A stretch of DNA of 64,000 nucleotides from Hellea sp039977295 (GCA_039977295.1 JBDWDN010000003.1:682001-746000); one strand, 5' to 3'. Counted from the first letter of the stretch, positions 7,835-16,898 are shown. The notes: generated by a model not told the origin, from the sequence alone. A program made the numbers and translations.

Positions 7835-10558
7835 CTAAAACCGTTTCAGCAGTCTCTCCAAATACTCCCGCTCTGCCTTATCGCGCTCTTGTTCGGCGGC
7901 GCGGCGGCGGAGTTCTTCTCTTAGCTCGCGGGAGCGTGTGGCGTCGTCGCGTGTGTCTAGGTCGGCCTCGGAGTCGGTGGAAAAGTCGCCCGATAGATTT
8001 CGGCCTAAGGGGTCATCATTTTCTGCGCTGTCGCCTTCGCCTTCGCCGCGCTCGCGTCCGCTTTCGGCCATGGCTTGGCCTGCGCGGCGCAGCGCGCGAA
8101 CGGCTTCGGCTTGGGCGTCATTTGCGCCGGCTAGGTCCCCAGATTCAAGGCGGCCTTGGCTTTCGCGCATGGCCTCTCCCGCCTCGGCGAGGGCCTCTGC
8201 TGCGTCTTGTTGATCCTCACCGCCGCCGCCGCGATTTTCGCTATTGGGGTCTTCCTCGCCTCCGCCGCCTCCATTGTTTTCTTGGCCAGTCTCATCACCC
8301 TCTTCTTGGCTTGCGCCATCGCCTTCGCCGGTTTCTGATCCAGCCGCGTCGCCGTCTCCTTCTTCGGGAAGGGCGCCTTCAAGCGCGTCGAGTGCCTCTT
8401 GCAGCGCGCCTTGACGGGCGGCAAGCTCGCCTGGGCTCATGGCGCCTTCACCTTGCGCTTGGCCACCTTGGCCTTGTGAACCATCCCCTTGCTCTTGGCC
8501 GCCTTCTTGGCCCTCTTGGTCGCCGCTGTCTTCCTGACCTTCAGCGTCCTCTTGGGCTTGATTTTCGGCTTGGCGGGTTTCGTCCTGAAGCTCGCGTTGA
8601 TCGCCTAGCAAATCGGCGAGCTCTTCGAGGGATTTCTTCATCTCCTCGCTCATTTCGCCGGGCATGCCGTCTCCGCTCTCGCCGCTCCCGCCGCGTGTCA
8701 GCTGCATTTCCATGTTTTCTAAAAGTTCTGCCAGGCGGGCCAAGGCTTTGCGCGCGCTTTCCGTGTCGCCGGCTTTATTGGCCTCTTCAATCGCTTTTAG
8801 AAGTTCCTCAATCTCATCGGCATTACGTCCGCCGCCGCCGCCTCCGCCTTCTGCATCTGCAATATTGCCTTCTTCCATGGCTTTGCGGCGCAGCTCTTCC
8901 ATATATTTCTCAACGGCCTGGTCGTAACGGTCAAAGAGCGTGTCAATTTCGCGCTGCGGCGCGCGGCGAGCCATACCGTCTTGCAGGGCTTCTTTGGCTT
9001 CGCGCATTTCCTCAAGCGCCGTGCCCAGCACGCCAAATTCCGCGCGTATCGCAATGCGCCATAAATCTTGAGGAATGCCGCGCAAATCGGACGCCTTGCG
9101 GCCATAGCGCAGACGACCATGAACGTTTTTAAGACCCATAAAGATAGCAGGGTCAGAGAAAATACCGGCAGGCTTATCGGTAAGGGCGTCAATCAAGATT
9201 GCGGCGCGCTGTATTTGCGCGGGCGCGCGGTCCATCCGAAATTCGGGTTGGTACGTGTCAAAATAAGGGGCATTGCGCCAATCATAATTGGCGGGCTCTG
9301 GGCCGTATTCAGCGCTTCCCGCTATGACGAGATTACGCTGCTCAATGATGGCTTTGGCCATAGGCTCAACAAATATTTTGTCAGGCACCGTAAAGAAACT
9401 TTCTTGGCTTTCGCCCATCTGGCCCATACCGTCTTTGACAATTAACTGGCCAGAGACTTTGCGGCCCGCCCATTCATGCTTGGTCATATCAATTGCGCCG
9501 TCCGCCTCATCAGCGCGCTTAACCGAGCCAGAGGATAGCGGGATGGCGACAGTGGATGTTTTGGCGGAGAGGACAGGATCTTCGGTCAAAAGGCGCATTT
9601 TTAGCTCAAAACTCTCAACGCCGTAATCATCCTCAAAAGTGTAAGTGAAAGCGAGGCGGTCGCGTTTGTCGGCTTTGGGAAGGTCATTAAACACCACATA
9701 GGGGGCCTGATCGGGTAGGACGTTAAGCACCCACTTCTTTTCCGAAGTCCCGATACGCCAGCGGGCTGTGGTCTTGTCTTTGAGTATGGCGCGGGCTTCA
9801 AAGCTTCTGGGGCCGAGGCGGGTGAGCTTTAGATATTTGCCGCCGAGTTTTAAGCGCGGCGCATCTTTCACGCCTGAAATGCGCGCCACAAGTTCAGACC
9901 CTGCGGGAACATCGACTTTATTTTTGTCTTTAAAATAAAGCGGGGGACGGGCCGTATATTCGGGCGGATCGACCCAGGCCTCATAGGTTACGTCCGACGG
10001 ATTAATCGCGCTCTGCCATGACGGGGAGAGCGAGCGGCGCAGGCGTTCATAATTGTCACCAAAGCCGAACATCATGGCGAGGACCAGCGCGCAAGGGAGG
10101 GCGAAGCGCAGGAAATATTTGTCAATGGGCTTAAGGGCGTGACGCCATTTCGCGGGACGAAGATTTTCCGCAGAGGCGCGGGCTTGGTTAAAATGAGAAG
10201 GCCAAGCCGCTTCGCTAATGGCGGGGCGGTCTTCGAGAACGTCAAGCGGACGGTGCGCAATATTCGAATCGCCCTCGACGCGGCGGCGCGCCTCAGACAG
10301 ATTGGGGCGTTTCTTTTGCCGGGCGGCCAATGCGGATTTGATTAAAAAGACAAAGGCGGTGATTAAAACAATTAAGCGCCACGGATCGCCAATGCGTTCC
10401 CAGATCCCTGCAAAGGCCCCGATAAGAAAAATAATAGCGATAGCCACAGCCAGGGCAAAGACGGGGGCGTAACGCTCCCAATAGAGCGAGGCTTGCGCGC
10501 GGCGAACATAACCGCCCGTGCGTTTCAATATCGAAGCTGTGTCAGGGTTCTGAGACAT
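7835..10558 (-). CDS. TIGR02302/DUF4175 family membrane protein
   Basis: A 907-residue protein of the alphaproteobacterial DUF4175 (TIGR02302) family. N-terminal membrane helices (about 32-52, 60-75 and 150-168) are followed by a long extracytoplasmic part with Ig-like strands (YEAWVDPPEYT near 205). The C-terminal third is an extreme low-complexity region: acidic, Gly- and Gln-rich stretches from about 560 to 850, then an Arg/Glu coiled coil. The length fits the family (about 800-900). It is always found next to lysA in these bacteria; the function is unknown, and a role in the cell envelope is inferred. The last of the block lptM-lysA-DUF4175, 77 bases after lysA. Confidence 0.85.
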   Translation of the reverse strand: MSQNPDTASILKRTGGYVRRAQASLYWERYAPVFALAVAIAIIFLIGAFAGIWERIGDPWRLIVLITAFVFLIKSALAARQKKRPNLSEARRRVEGDSNIAHRPLDVLEDRPAISEAAWPSHFNQARASAENLRPAKWRHALKPIDKYFLRFALPCALVLAMMFGFGDNYERLRRSLSPSWQSAINPSDVTYEAWVDPPEYTARPPLYFKDKNKVDVPAGSELVARISGVKDAPRLKLGGKYLKLTRLGPRSFEARAILKDKTTARWRIGTSEKKWVLNVLPDQAPYVVFNDLPKADKRDRLAFTYTFEDDYGVESFELKMRLLTEDPVLSAKTSTVAIPLSSGSVKRADEADGAIDMTKHEWAGRKVSGQLIVKDGMGQMGESQESFFTVPDKIFVEPMAKAIIEQRNLVIAGSAEYGPEPANYDWRNAPYFDTYQPEFRMDRAPAQIQRAAILIDALTDKPAGIFSDPAIFMGLKNVHGRLRYGRKASDLRGIPQDLWRIAIRAEFGVLGTALEEMREAKEALQDGMARRAPQREIDTLFDRYDQAVEKYMEELRRKAMEEGNIADAEGGGGGGGRNADEIEELLKAIEEANKAGDTESARKALARLAELLENMEMQLTRGGSGESGDGMPGEMSEEMKKSLEELADLLGDQRELQDETRQAENQAQEDAEGQEDSGDQEGQEGGQEQGDGSQGQGGQAQGEGAMSPGELAARQGALQEALDALEGALPEEGDGDAAGSETGEGDGASQEEGDETGQENNGGGGGEEDPNSENRGGGGEDQQDAAEALAEAGEAMRESQGRLESGDLAGANDAQAEAVRALRRAGQAMAESGRERGEGEGDSAENDDPLGRNLSGDFSTDSEADLDTRDDATRSRELREELRRRAAEQERDKAEREYLERLLKRF

Positions 10559-10634
10559 ATAGAGACTATAGCGCCGCCATATTTGCTGTCTTGTTAATTA
10601 TCGTTGATATAGTGACTTTATTCAGCAACGGGTT

Positions 10635-11900
10635 TTACAGCCAGCTCGGCAGGCGTTCGGTTTTGAGGATGTCTTCAACCGTAGGCCTTTCGCGGATGAT
10701 TTCATATTTATCACCTTTGACCAGAACTTCGGGCACGAGGGGGCGGGTGTTATATTGGCTGGCTTGCGCCGCGCCATAAGCGCCCGTAGAATGCATCACC
10801 AGATAATCACCTGCGGCCATTTCCGGCAAGTCGCGTGCTTTGGTAAATGTATCGCCGCTCTCGCAAATCGGGCCGACGACATCATAGGTCACCTCGTCAT
10901 AGGCATTACCCGGGGCCATGACAGGTTCAATTTCATGATAGGCATCATAAAGGGCGGGGCGGAGCAGATCATTCATCGCCGCGTCAACGATCAGGAATTT
11001 ACGGTCTTCGCCTTCTTTGACGTAAAGCACTTTGGAGAGAAGAATCCCTGCATTGCCAGAGATCATACGGCCGGGCTCAAAAATCATCTCGACATTCATG
11101 TCAGCGGTTAAGCGTTTCACCATCGCGCCATATTTATCAGGCGGAGGCGGCGTGATTGAATTATCGCCATAAGGAATGCCGAGCCCGCCGCCTATGTCAA
11201 AGCTCTTTATGGTATGCCCCTTAGCGCGTAGACGGGAAATAAGCTCGCCGACTTTTGAGATGGCTTTCTCAAAGGGCGCAAGATCGTCAATTTGGCTCCC
11301 GATATGAACATCGACACCGACAATTTCGATATGGCTCAGAGCGGCGGCTTCATTATAGGCGTGCTCGGCTTGTGACCATGCAATGCCGAATTTGTTTTCC
11401 TTCTTGCCGGTGCTGATTTTCTCATGCCCGCCCGCCGTGACGTCAGGATTTACGCGAAAGGCAATGGGGGCCTTTTTATCCATCTCGGCGGCGACGCCGT
11501 TAAGGACATAAAGCTCTGGCAAGCTTTCAACGTTGAAAATACGAATGCCTGCGGTGAGGGCGGCGCGCATTTCATCAGCTGTTTTGCCGACGCCAGAGAA
11601 TACGATTTTATGTGCGGGAATACCTGCGGTTAAGGCGCGCTGTAATTCGCCGCCGCTCACGACATCCGCGCCTGCGCCCAATTTCGCCAGGGTCGCCAAA
11701 ATTCCGATATTAGAATTGGCTTTGACAGAATAGGCGACAAGGGCGTCTATGCCTTTAAAACTATCGGCGAAGACGTTGTAGTGACGTTCAAAAGTTGCCG
11801 TCGAATAGACGTAGCAAGGCGTTCCAACCTCTTTGGCAATTTCGCGCAAGGCGACGTCTTCGGCAAACATTTCGCCGTCTTTAAAATCGAAATGACGCAT
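10635..11900 (-). CDS. lysA: Diaminopimelate decarboxylase
   Basis: A 421-residue fold-type III PLP enzyme that converts meso-diaminopimelate to L-lysine in the last step of lysine synthesis. Visible signatures: the PLP lysine in AYSVKAN (Lys60), the HIGSQI motif near residue 200, the glycine-rich phosphate loop IGGGLGIPY near 237, the EPGR motif near 276, and the CESGDTF motif near 345 that supplies active-site Cys and substrate contacts. Length is typical. It lies 6 bases after the small lipoprotein gene in the conserved lptM-lysA-DUF4175 order. Confidence 0.97.
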   Translation of the reverse strand: MRHFDFKDGEMFAEDVALREIAKEVGTPCYVYSTATFERHYNVFADSFKGIDALVAYSVKANSNIGILATLAKLGAGADVVSGGELQRALTAGIPAHKIVFSGVGKTADEMRAALTAGIRIFNVESLPELYVLNGVAAEMDKKAPIAFRVNPDVTAGGHEKISTGKKENKFGIAWSQAEHAYNEAAALSHIEIVGVDVHIGSQIDDLAPFEKAISKVGELISRLRAKGHTIKSFDIGGGLGIPYGDNSITPPPPDKYGAMVKRLTADMNVEMIFEPGRMISGNAGILLSKVLYVKEGEDRKFLIVDAAMNDLLRPALYDAYHEIEPVMAPGNAYDEVTYDVVGPICESGDTFTKARDLPEMAAGDYLVMHSTGAYGAAQASQYNTRPLVPEVLVKGDKYEIIRERPTVEDILKTERLPSWL

Positions 11901-11906
11901 GAGGTT

Positions 11907-12119
11907 TTAGTTCTCGACGGGTTCAGGGGCTTCGATTTTTATACCGCTTTTTGAGGTGCCGTCTTTCGCCGCTTCAGCTTTTTGCTCAGCTGTGCGGTTA
12001 TCATCGCCCCAAACGGGCGGCGGCGTTTTAAGGTCTCCTCGAATACCGCAAGCGGATAAGGCAAAGCCTGCGACGAGGGAAAGAGCGATAAGGGCGTTAA
12101 AATTTGAGCGGCGTTTCAT
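11907..12119 (-). CDS. lptM: LptM-like small lipoprotein
   Basis: A 70-residue lipoprotein. The signal peptide ends in lipobox LSAC with Cys24, followed at once by GIRGDLKTPPP, which matches the conserved G-x-(R/K)-G-x-L-x-x-P-P start of LptM (YifL). In E. coli LptM binds the LptD/E lipopolysaccharide translocon and helps its maturation. The position just upstream of lysA is the usual one in Proteobacteria, which supports the call despite the short length. The symbol is assigned by family and synteny. Confidence 0.8.
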   Translation of the reverse strand: MKRRSNFNALIALSLVAGFALSACGIRGDLKTPPPVWGDDNRTAEQKAEAAKDGTSKSGIKIEAPEPVEN

Positions 12120-12255
12120 GGGGGTCTCCGAATATCTGCATGTCTTTTAGGTGTAGTTGCGGCTCGCGTCGAGTCACATAGGCTGTAAAATGACCAAAGT
12201 TTCACTGGAGCCGCGCCGTTTTTCTTGGCTTAAGGTTACGAAAATTGGGGACGAT

Positions 12256-13029
12256 ATGTCTATACGCTTTTTAACACCGCTTATATTTGTATTGGCTTTG
12301 CCGAATATAGCTTTTGCGGCTGACAAATTGCGCGGTGAGGTTTTTTGTTTTCCAGCTAAAGATGTGCCCAAAATTGTCGATAATTTGAAAAAGGTGGATA
12401 AGGATCGCCGCGACGTGGTGGATGTAAATATTGATCCTAAATTTATCATCAAAGATGGTGGTGATTGGCCAGAGCGTTACTTCTTGCGAACTGATAGGGC
12501 TGAGATTGATATTCCCATTGAGAAACCTTCAGGCTTAACGCCGAGCTTTATTCAGCAAGTTTACGAGCATCCTGAGAGCGATATCTGCGTCGCCGATAAG
12601 GCGCGCGCTCAGCGCCCTGAACATGATGAAGGGCTTTATTTTGAGATGGGCCTGTCGCCGCTTTTTCATAACCGCTCCGGACGTCATGATATGAAAGAGC
12701 TCAAAGAGGGCACAAAAGACGCAAAAAAGTTTTACAAGAAAATGATACCTGCTGTCGCGCGTATGTTCATGCCGGATACGGATTATCTGGCCGTCAAATA
12801 TGATGATATGCGGGTGACGGGCGCAGAGATATTTGCTGTTACGGGCGCAGGGAATATTCCGCTCTCGGCAGAACTTTACAAGGAGATGCATGTGATCGCT
12901 TTGGAAGATTTAGAAGATATTAAAGCCACAGCTTTGCTTATTAAGGGCGGGGTTTATAATTTACAGCCGACTGTCAGCGTTGCCACGCTGAAACGTTTCG
13001 GATGGGGTCAAAAGGAGGACGAAGAATGA
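12256..13029 (+). CDS. Secreted protein of unknown family, paralogue A
   Basis: The chosen start at 12256 (GGGGACGATATG) gives 257 residues with a clean Sec signal peptide (about 1-20, ending FAAD). An upstream in-frame ATG at 12157 would bury the signal. The mature protein shares with the next gene a CFPAK motif, a D/R-rich RRDVVDV stretch, a DGG-x-x-PER-x-F block, a second cysteine near the middle, a GRHDM segment and a late GGVYNL block. Two shared cysteines suggest a disulfide. No known domain is recognised. Its stop overlaps the start of the paralogue (ATGA), so the pair is translated together. Confidence 0.65.
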   Translation: MSIRFLTPLIFVLALPNIAFAADKLRGEVFCFPAKDVPKIVDNLKKVDKDRRDVVDVNIDPKFIIKDGGDWPERYFLRTDRAEIDIPIEKPSGLTPSFIQQVYEHPESDICVADKARAQRPEHDEGLYFEMGLSPLFHNRSGRHDMKELKEGTKDAKKFYKKMIPAVARMFMPDTDYLAVKYDDMRVTGAEIFAVTGAGNIPLSAELYKEMHVIALEDLEDIKATALLIKGGVYNLQPTVSVATLKRFGWGQKEDEE

Positions 13030-13814
13030 AAATGAGAGCTATAGTTTTTGCGGGGTTGCTGGTCAGCGCGCCTGCATTTGCGGATGATAAAGCGGAGGCG
13101 CCTGCGCTTCGCGAGCGAATTAACTGTTTTCCCGCTAAGAACATTACAAAAATGGTGAAGAAATTTCAGAAAATAGACGCAGATAAACGCGATACGGTGG
13201 ATATGATTTTTGACGCCAAGTTCAAAGCCAATGATGGCGGCGTTTTACCCGAACGCATTTTTATGCGTGAGGCTGGCGCGGAAGAGAACTTCACACTCAA
13301 TGCCGATGGTGGTGTTCCTGACTTTGGCAGAATTGGGTCTGTATCAGAAGACGCAAAGTTATGCTCAGAAGATCCGTCGCGTGAAGGTACGCCGCGGGGC
13401 GAAGGCTTAAATTTTAGTATCAATAGCAACGTCTATTTTCTGGAGAGCACGGGCTATCATGATATGGCGACGATTAAGGACGGCCTGAAAGACGGAAAGA
13501 CGCATTATAAAAAGATGGTGCCTGGACCGATGCGAATGCTTGTGCCTAAATTGACTTACGTCATGATTGAATATGACGAAGAAAAGACAACGCCGCAATT
13601 CACGGCCATGAAAGGCCAAGCCCCAATAGACGGGCTAGATCATGTGATTTTTTGCAATAGCGCTATGATAAACATCAAAGATATGGAAGCCTTGGGCGCG
13701 GATGGCCTTAAGGTCATGGGCGGGGCCTATAATCTTACCCCTGTTCCAGGGCCAAAGACGCTCGCAAAATTTACCGGGTGTGAGGGTGAGGACGGCGAGA
13801 CGCCTGATAAATAA
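13026..13814 (+). CDS. Secreted protein of unknown family, paralogue B
   Basis: The start at 13026 overlaps the previous stop and gives 262 residues with a signal peptide ending APAFAD near residue 20. An AAAGGAGG site lies about 10 bases upstream, inside the previous gene. It aligns over its length with paralogue A: CFPAK, DTVDM, DGG-x-LPER-x-F, GYHDM, KKMVP, and GGAYNL near the C-terminus. It has two extra Cys residues (IFCNSA and TGCEG). The pair arose by tandem duplication and has diverged strongly. The function is unknown; a periplasmic location is inferred. Confidence 0.65.
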   Translation: MKMRAIVFAGLLVSAPAFADDKAEAPALRERINCFPAKNITKMVKKFQKIDADKRDTVDMIFDAKFKANDGGVLPERIFMREAGAEENFTLNADGGVPDFGRIGSVSEDAKLCSEDPSREGTPRGEGLNFSINSNVYFLESTGYHDMATIKDGLKDGKTHYKKMVPGPMRMLVPKLTYVMIEYDEEKTTPQFTAMKGQAPIDGLDHVIFCNSAMINIKDMEALGADGLKVMGGAYNLTPVPGPKTLAKFTGCEGEDGETPDK

Positions 13815-13951
13815 TCGTGACTATCTATGATCTGTTTATTCTGGTAAACTTAAGGCCTGATGGCGTTGGCGCGCGTCTATTTATTCTTTCAATGCTCTGA
13901 TTTTTCAGATGAGCGCCTGCGTGACCGTCGGGCGCACTTAATTTGAAAGTT

Positions 13952-14743
13952 ATGATTATGGTCAAAATACCAGGCACAGCCATAGAGGCTGAATTTCACG
14001 CTCCGGTCGGAAAATATCCGGGGCTATTTTATTCCAGCCCATCTACCTATGGGAATATGTTATCCGTCAATGCGGGGAGCTCGTCTGGGCTTTACGTTGG
14101 CGGCGGGGGCATTAATAGCGGGTTTGAGCAGGCTTTGAGCGCTCAAAAAACAAGCCTTTACGCAACAAGACATAGTCATTTGCTTCATGCCGTCCGTAAT
14201 GGAGGGGCCGACATAGAGACCTATTCTGATAAAAATCCGATGGGATTTTCAATGGTTGATATCAGCCATGTCATTCACAATAAAAATAACAGCACGCCAC
14301 AAGGTGGAAATGATGGCGTTTGCTTTGTCGATATATTTGGAGAAGATGCCTCGGGACAAAGTCTATGCCCGCATGGCGTGGCCCAAAATACCGGTATGCT
14401 TTATGCCTGTCCGCCCCATGGCGATAATTATGCAGATGATGCGGCGTTTTTGGCGGCAATCTCTCAAACAGGGGCCAATACGGTTACCAGCATTGGGGCT
14501 TATAATAAGATAGCAGTCGCCAATCATCAGCCTCTTATTTCTGCCATCAGGCTTTGTCTTTTTAGCTCGGTCATATTTAATCCTAATAAAGTCGATAAGG
14601 GAAAAATTGCATTGGCGATCTTTGACGGTATGTCCCAGACCCTAGTTAAAGATGATTGCGGTTTGACGCGCGTGGAAATGCCATATTCTACAAATCCTGC
14701 TGATCCCATGTTTGCGGCGGTGAAAACAAAAATTGATCCGTAA
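13952..14743 (+). CDS. Divergent macrodomain-like protein
   Basis: About 263 residues from ATG 13952; a TTG at 13943 and an ATG at 13958 are also possible and no start has a strong ribosome site. Near the N-terminus, VNAGSSS then GLYVGGGGIN (about 39-56) matches the ADP-ribose-binding loop of macrodomains, which reads VNAANS then a run of glycines and VD. Here the catalytic Asn and Asp positions read Ser and Asn, and two residues are inserted. Later segments (ISAIRLCLFSS and VKDDCGL) fit a second nucleotide loop and a closing strand, but weakly. There is no signal peptide, so it is probably cytoplasmic. It sits in the interrupted argH-lysA block. Binding of ADP-ribose is inferred; hydrolysis is doubtful. 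Confidence 0.5.
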   Translation: MIMVKIPGTAIEAEFHAPVGKYPGLFYSSPSTYGNMLSVNAGSSSGLYVGGGGINSGFEQALSAQKTSLYATRHSHLLHAVRNGGADIETYSDKNPMGFSMVDISHVIHNKNNSTPQGGNDGVCFVDIFGEDASGQSLCPHGVAQNTGMLYACPPHGDNYADDAAFLAAISQTGANTVTSIGAYNKIAVANHQPLISAIRLCLFSSVIFNPNKVDKGKIALAIFDGMSQTLVKDDCGLTRVEMPYSTNPADPMFAAVKTKIDP

Positions 14744-14781
14744 AATTATAACTTTCCTATGCAAATAAACTGGCAGGCTTT

Positions 14782-15972
14782 ATGCCTGTCAGTATGACAT
14801 ATTTAAAACCTCTCTTTCTAACTTCAATTATGATGCTTGGCGTTGGCTGTTCGAGCGGCCAAGCAGATGCCGAACGGCCAGCAGATAAAACTCTGACATC
14901 TGCGCCAGCGGCGTCCTTGGAATATCCTGTGACGATTGCGCCTGATCTCGCGGACCGCTTTTCAGCGCTAGCCCTGACATGTGTGCATCAAGAATTTCCA
15001 AATAAAATTTCGCGCACGACCAATACAGCAGAGGAGATTGGGACACCCAAGGAACTCTTCCCCGCTTTTTATGGCTGCTTTGATTGGCACAGTTCCGTGC
15101 ATGGTCATTGGCTCTTGGTGCGTTTGCTTCGTGTTGGGCCGCACGACGCGCCGTGGCGAGAGGCGGCAATTGCGAAATTAAATCAGAGTTTTACGGCTGA
15201 GAACATTGCCGGCGAGGTGGCGAATTATAACCGCCCCGCAGCTGGGTCGTGGGAACGGCCTTACGGCCTCGCTTGGTATCTGCAGTTAACGGCTGAATTG
15301 CGCGAATGGACTCAGGACGATAATAACCCTCAAGCTAAAGAGTGGCTTGCGACGTTAGAACCGCTCGAGGCTGATATTGCAGCAGGGTTGAAAACTTGGC
15401 TGCCAAAGCTCGCCTATCCCATTCGGCTGGGGACGCATAATCAAAGCGCCTTTGCATTTGGGTTGATGCTCGATTGGGCGCGCATCTCTGGGGATGAAGA
15501 GATGGAATCCTTGATCGTTGAGCGCTCCAAAGCTTTTCATCTAAAAGATAAGAACTGCCCTCTGGCCTATGAGCCTAGCGGAGAAGACTTCCTCTCGCCC
15601 TGCTTGATGGAAGCCGATTTAATGCGCAGAATGATGAGCGCCGCAGAATTTTCTGCATGGCTGACTGACTTTATGCCGACTATTCCAACGGATGGATCTG
15701 GGGATTGGCTCGCGCCAGGTATTGTAAAAGATGCGAGCGACGGGAAACTTGTGCATTTGGACGGCGTGAATTCTTCGCGGGCGTGGAACCTTTATAACAT
15801 CGCAAGGGCCTTGCCCGAAGGTGATGCGCGTAAAGCGTCATTAGTAGCCGCCGCAAAAATTCATGCTGATACGGGGGTCGCAGCGGTGAGCGCAGAGCAT
15901 TATTCAGGCAGTCACTGGTTAGCTAGTTTTGCGACATATTTGATGACGGATAGAGGATGGTACCAAGAGTAA
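14782..15972 (+). CDS. DUF2891 family lipoprotein
   Basis: A 396-residue secreted protein with a signal peptide ending in a VGCS lipobox near residue 23. The body matches DUF2891 along its length: LALTCVHQEFPNK, a PAFYGCFDWHSSVHGHW motif near 95-112, then repeated helical segments typical of an alpha/alpha toroid, such as RLGTHNQSAFAFGL near 215 and SAEHYSGSHWLASFATY at the C-terminus. That fold is shared with glycoside hydrolases and lyases, but no enzyme activity is known. An ATG at 14794 is an alternative start. The last 61 bases overlap the end of the convergent small zinc protein. Confidence 0.88.
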   Translation: MPVSMTYLKPLFLTSIMMLGVGCSSGQADAERPADKTLTSAPAASLEYPVTIAPDLADRFSALALTCVHQEFPNKISRTTNTAEEIGTPKELFPAFYGCFDWHSSVHGHWLLVRLLRVGPHDAPWREAAIAKLNQSFTAENIAGEVANYNRPAAGSWERPYGLAWYLQLTAELREWTQDDNNPQAKEWLATLEPLEADIAAGLKTWLPKLAYPIRLGTHNQSAFAFGLMLDWARISGDEEMESLIVERSKAFHLKDKNCPLAYEPSGEDFLSPCLMEADLMRRMMSAAEFSAWLTDFMPTIPTDGSGDWLAPGIVKDASDGKLVHLDGVNSSRAWNLYNIARALPEGDARKASLVAAAKIHADTGVAAVSAEHYSGSHWLASFATYLMTDRGWYQE

Positions 15973-16223
15973 CTGGACACCTTAATATCCTTTTTCATTT
16001 TCGCCTTAGCTTCTGGCCATTTTAAGTGGGTGAGCTCTCGAGCCGCATCGATATGTGTTTCGCACATCCAGTGGAGACCTTTAGGGTGGCCCACCATTCG
16101 GCGATCTCGCATGCGCTGATTAGAAGCTTCGTCTTCTGCGCTGATGGCAAAGGTCAAGGTCGTCCCGCCCGTTTTGGAAGGCGAAAACCGGCTTCCACAA
16201 TAACTGCAAAAAGGTGGTTTCAT
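15912..16223 (-). CDS. Small putative zinc-binding protein
   Basis: A 103-residue protein with a C6-x2-C9 knuckle at the N-terminus and a C54-x2-H57 pair in the middle, the spacing expected for a short zinc ribbon. Conserved-looking surroundings are GHPKGLHW before the second pair and AARELTHLKWPEA after it. I recall similar small proteins in alphaproteobacteria, but no family name. The ORF tail beyond about residue 80 runs antisense into the DUF2891 gene. An opposite-strand ORF over the same DNA has a less protein-like composition. Function unknown. Confidence 0.5.
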   Translation of the reverse strand: MKPPFCSYCGSRFSPSKTGGTTLTFAISAEDEASNQRMRDRRMVGHPKGLHWMCETHIDAARELTHLKWPEAKAKMKKDIKVSSYSWYHPLSVIKYVAKLANQ

Positions 16224-16307
16224 AATTATTGGTTTTACGGCATCAGGTCATGAATGTCATTTAAAATAAAATGACCCCAATTTTTACCAAGGTATAATCA
16301 CTTCATA

Positions 16308-16529
16308 ATGTCCTTAAGCCTAACACCTCAGATTCAAAGCCCTTGCAAACTCATTTGCGAACTTGATCTCGAAAAAGGCCTTTGCAAAGGCTGTGGCCGC
16401 TTGCGCGAAGAAATCGCTATGTGGACACGTTATACCGATGCGCAGCGGGCGTTTATTATGACCGAATTAGATGAGCGGTTGGAAAAGCTAGGAGCTAAAC
16501 AAGTTATTGATGGAGCCAAATCCCCGTAA
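16308..16529 (+). CDS. DUF1289 family protein
   Basis: A 73-residue cytoplasmic protein with the DUF1289 pattern: SPCKLICELD, then GLCKGCGRLREEI, then W and YTDAQR. The four Cys (C-x3-C and C-x2-C) probably bind a metal or an iron-sulfur cluster. DUF1289 proteins are common, small and often sit beside fumarylacetoacetate or redox genes; the function is not known. It converges with the ABM lipoprotein gene, with stop codons touching. Confidence 0.9.
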   Translation: MSLSLTPQIQSPCKLICELDLEKGLCKGCGRLREEIAMWTRYTDAQRAFIMTELDERLEKLGAKQVIDGAKSP

Positions 16530-16898
16530 TTAATCAACCCCCGTATCGGCCATCCGTTCCATGCTGACGATCATGGGGCGGCCTTTTTTAATTGTGGTCT
16601 GAACCTCTGGCGCCAAAAGGGCCTCATCATGCGCAGCTTTGCTGGGCCATGTTTCGGCAACCCAAACGACATTGGGGTCCGATTTATCAGCTAATACGTT
16701 ACAGCTGATACAATTTGTTTGGGCTAGGACATTCGATAGCAGCGCAATGAATTCCTCTCGGTTACCTTCAGTCGTCGTAATCTTTCCGATGAGGGTGAAG
16801 GTCTCAGCCGGCACCTCAATCTGAGGGGTTTGAGCGGCAGGTGCGCAAGCTGTTAAGCCTAGCAAAATGAGTGCAGCTATAAAGTTCCTGAACGACAT
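16530..16898 (-). CDS. Antibiotic-biosynthesis-monooxygenase (ABM) domain lipoprotein
   Basis: The start at 16898 gives 122 residues with a lipoprotein signal (MSFRNFIAALILLGLTAC, Cys18). An upstream ATG in frame would put charged sequence before the signal. The rest is a ferredoxin-like ABM domain: FTLIGKITTTEGNREEF, a C-x2-C loop (ISCNV), then VWVAETWPSKAAHDEALL. ABM domains occur in quinol and heme monooxygenases. Here the protein is exported and anchored, so its substrate is unknown. The ATG comes one base after the argH stop, so it is very likely translated from the argH transcript. Confidence 0.75.
   Translation of the reverse strand: MSFRNFIAALILLGLTACAPAAQTPQIEVPAETFTLIGKITTTEGNREEFIALLSNVLAQTNCISCNVLADKSDPNVVWVAETWPSKAAHDEALLAPEVQTTIKKGRPMIVSMERMADTGVD

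Noticed and set aside
7674..7838. A 54-codon frame rich in Pro, His and Arg between the membrane gene and DUF4175.
   Set aside because: No clear ribosome site, unusual composition, and no similarity that I recognise. It may be chance.
7936..9132. A 398-codon open frame on the plus strand, antisense to the DUF4175 gene.
   Set aside because: Its composition is extremely Arg- and Leu-rich, which follows from the Gly/Glu/Gln-rich codons of the real gene on the other strand. It has no domain and no ribosome site.
12157..12255. The longer N-terminus of paralogue A.
   Set aside because: It puts 33 residues in front of a clean signal peptide, and the later ATG has a better ribosome site.
13952..14743. 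A toxin-antitoxin or DarTG-like defence pair around the macrodomain-like gene.
   Set aside because: No ADP-ribosyltransferase or other toxin-like partner is next to it; the neighbours are DUF2891 and the secreted paralogues.
16026..16253. A 75-codon plus-strand frame opposite the small zinc protein.
   Set aside because: The minus-strand frame has an ordered CxxC/CxxH pattern and a more protein-like composition; the plus frame does not.
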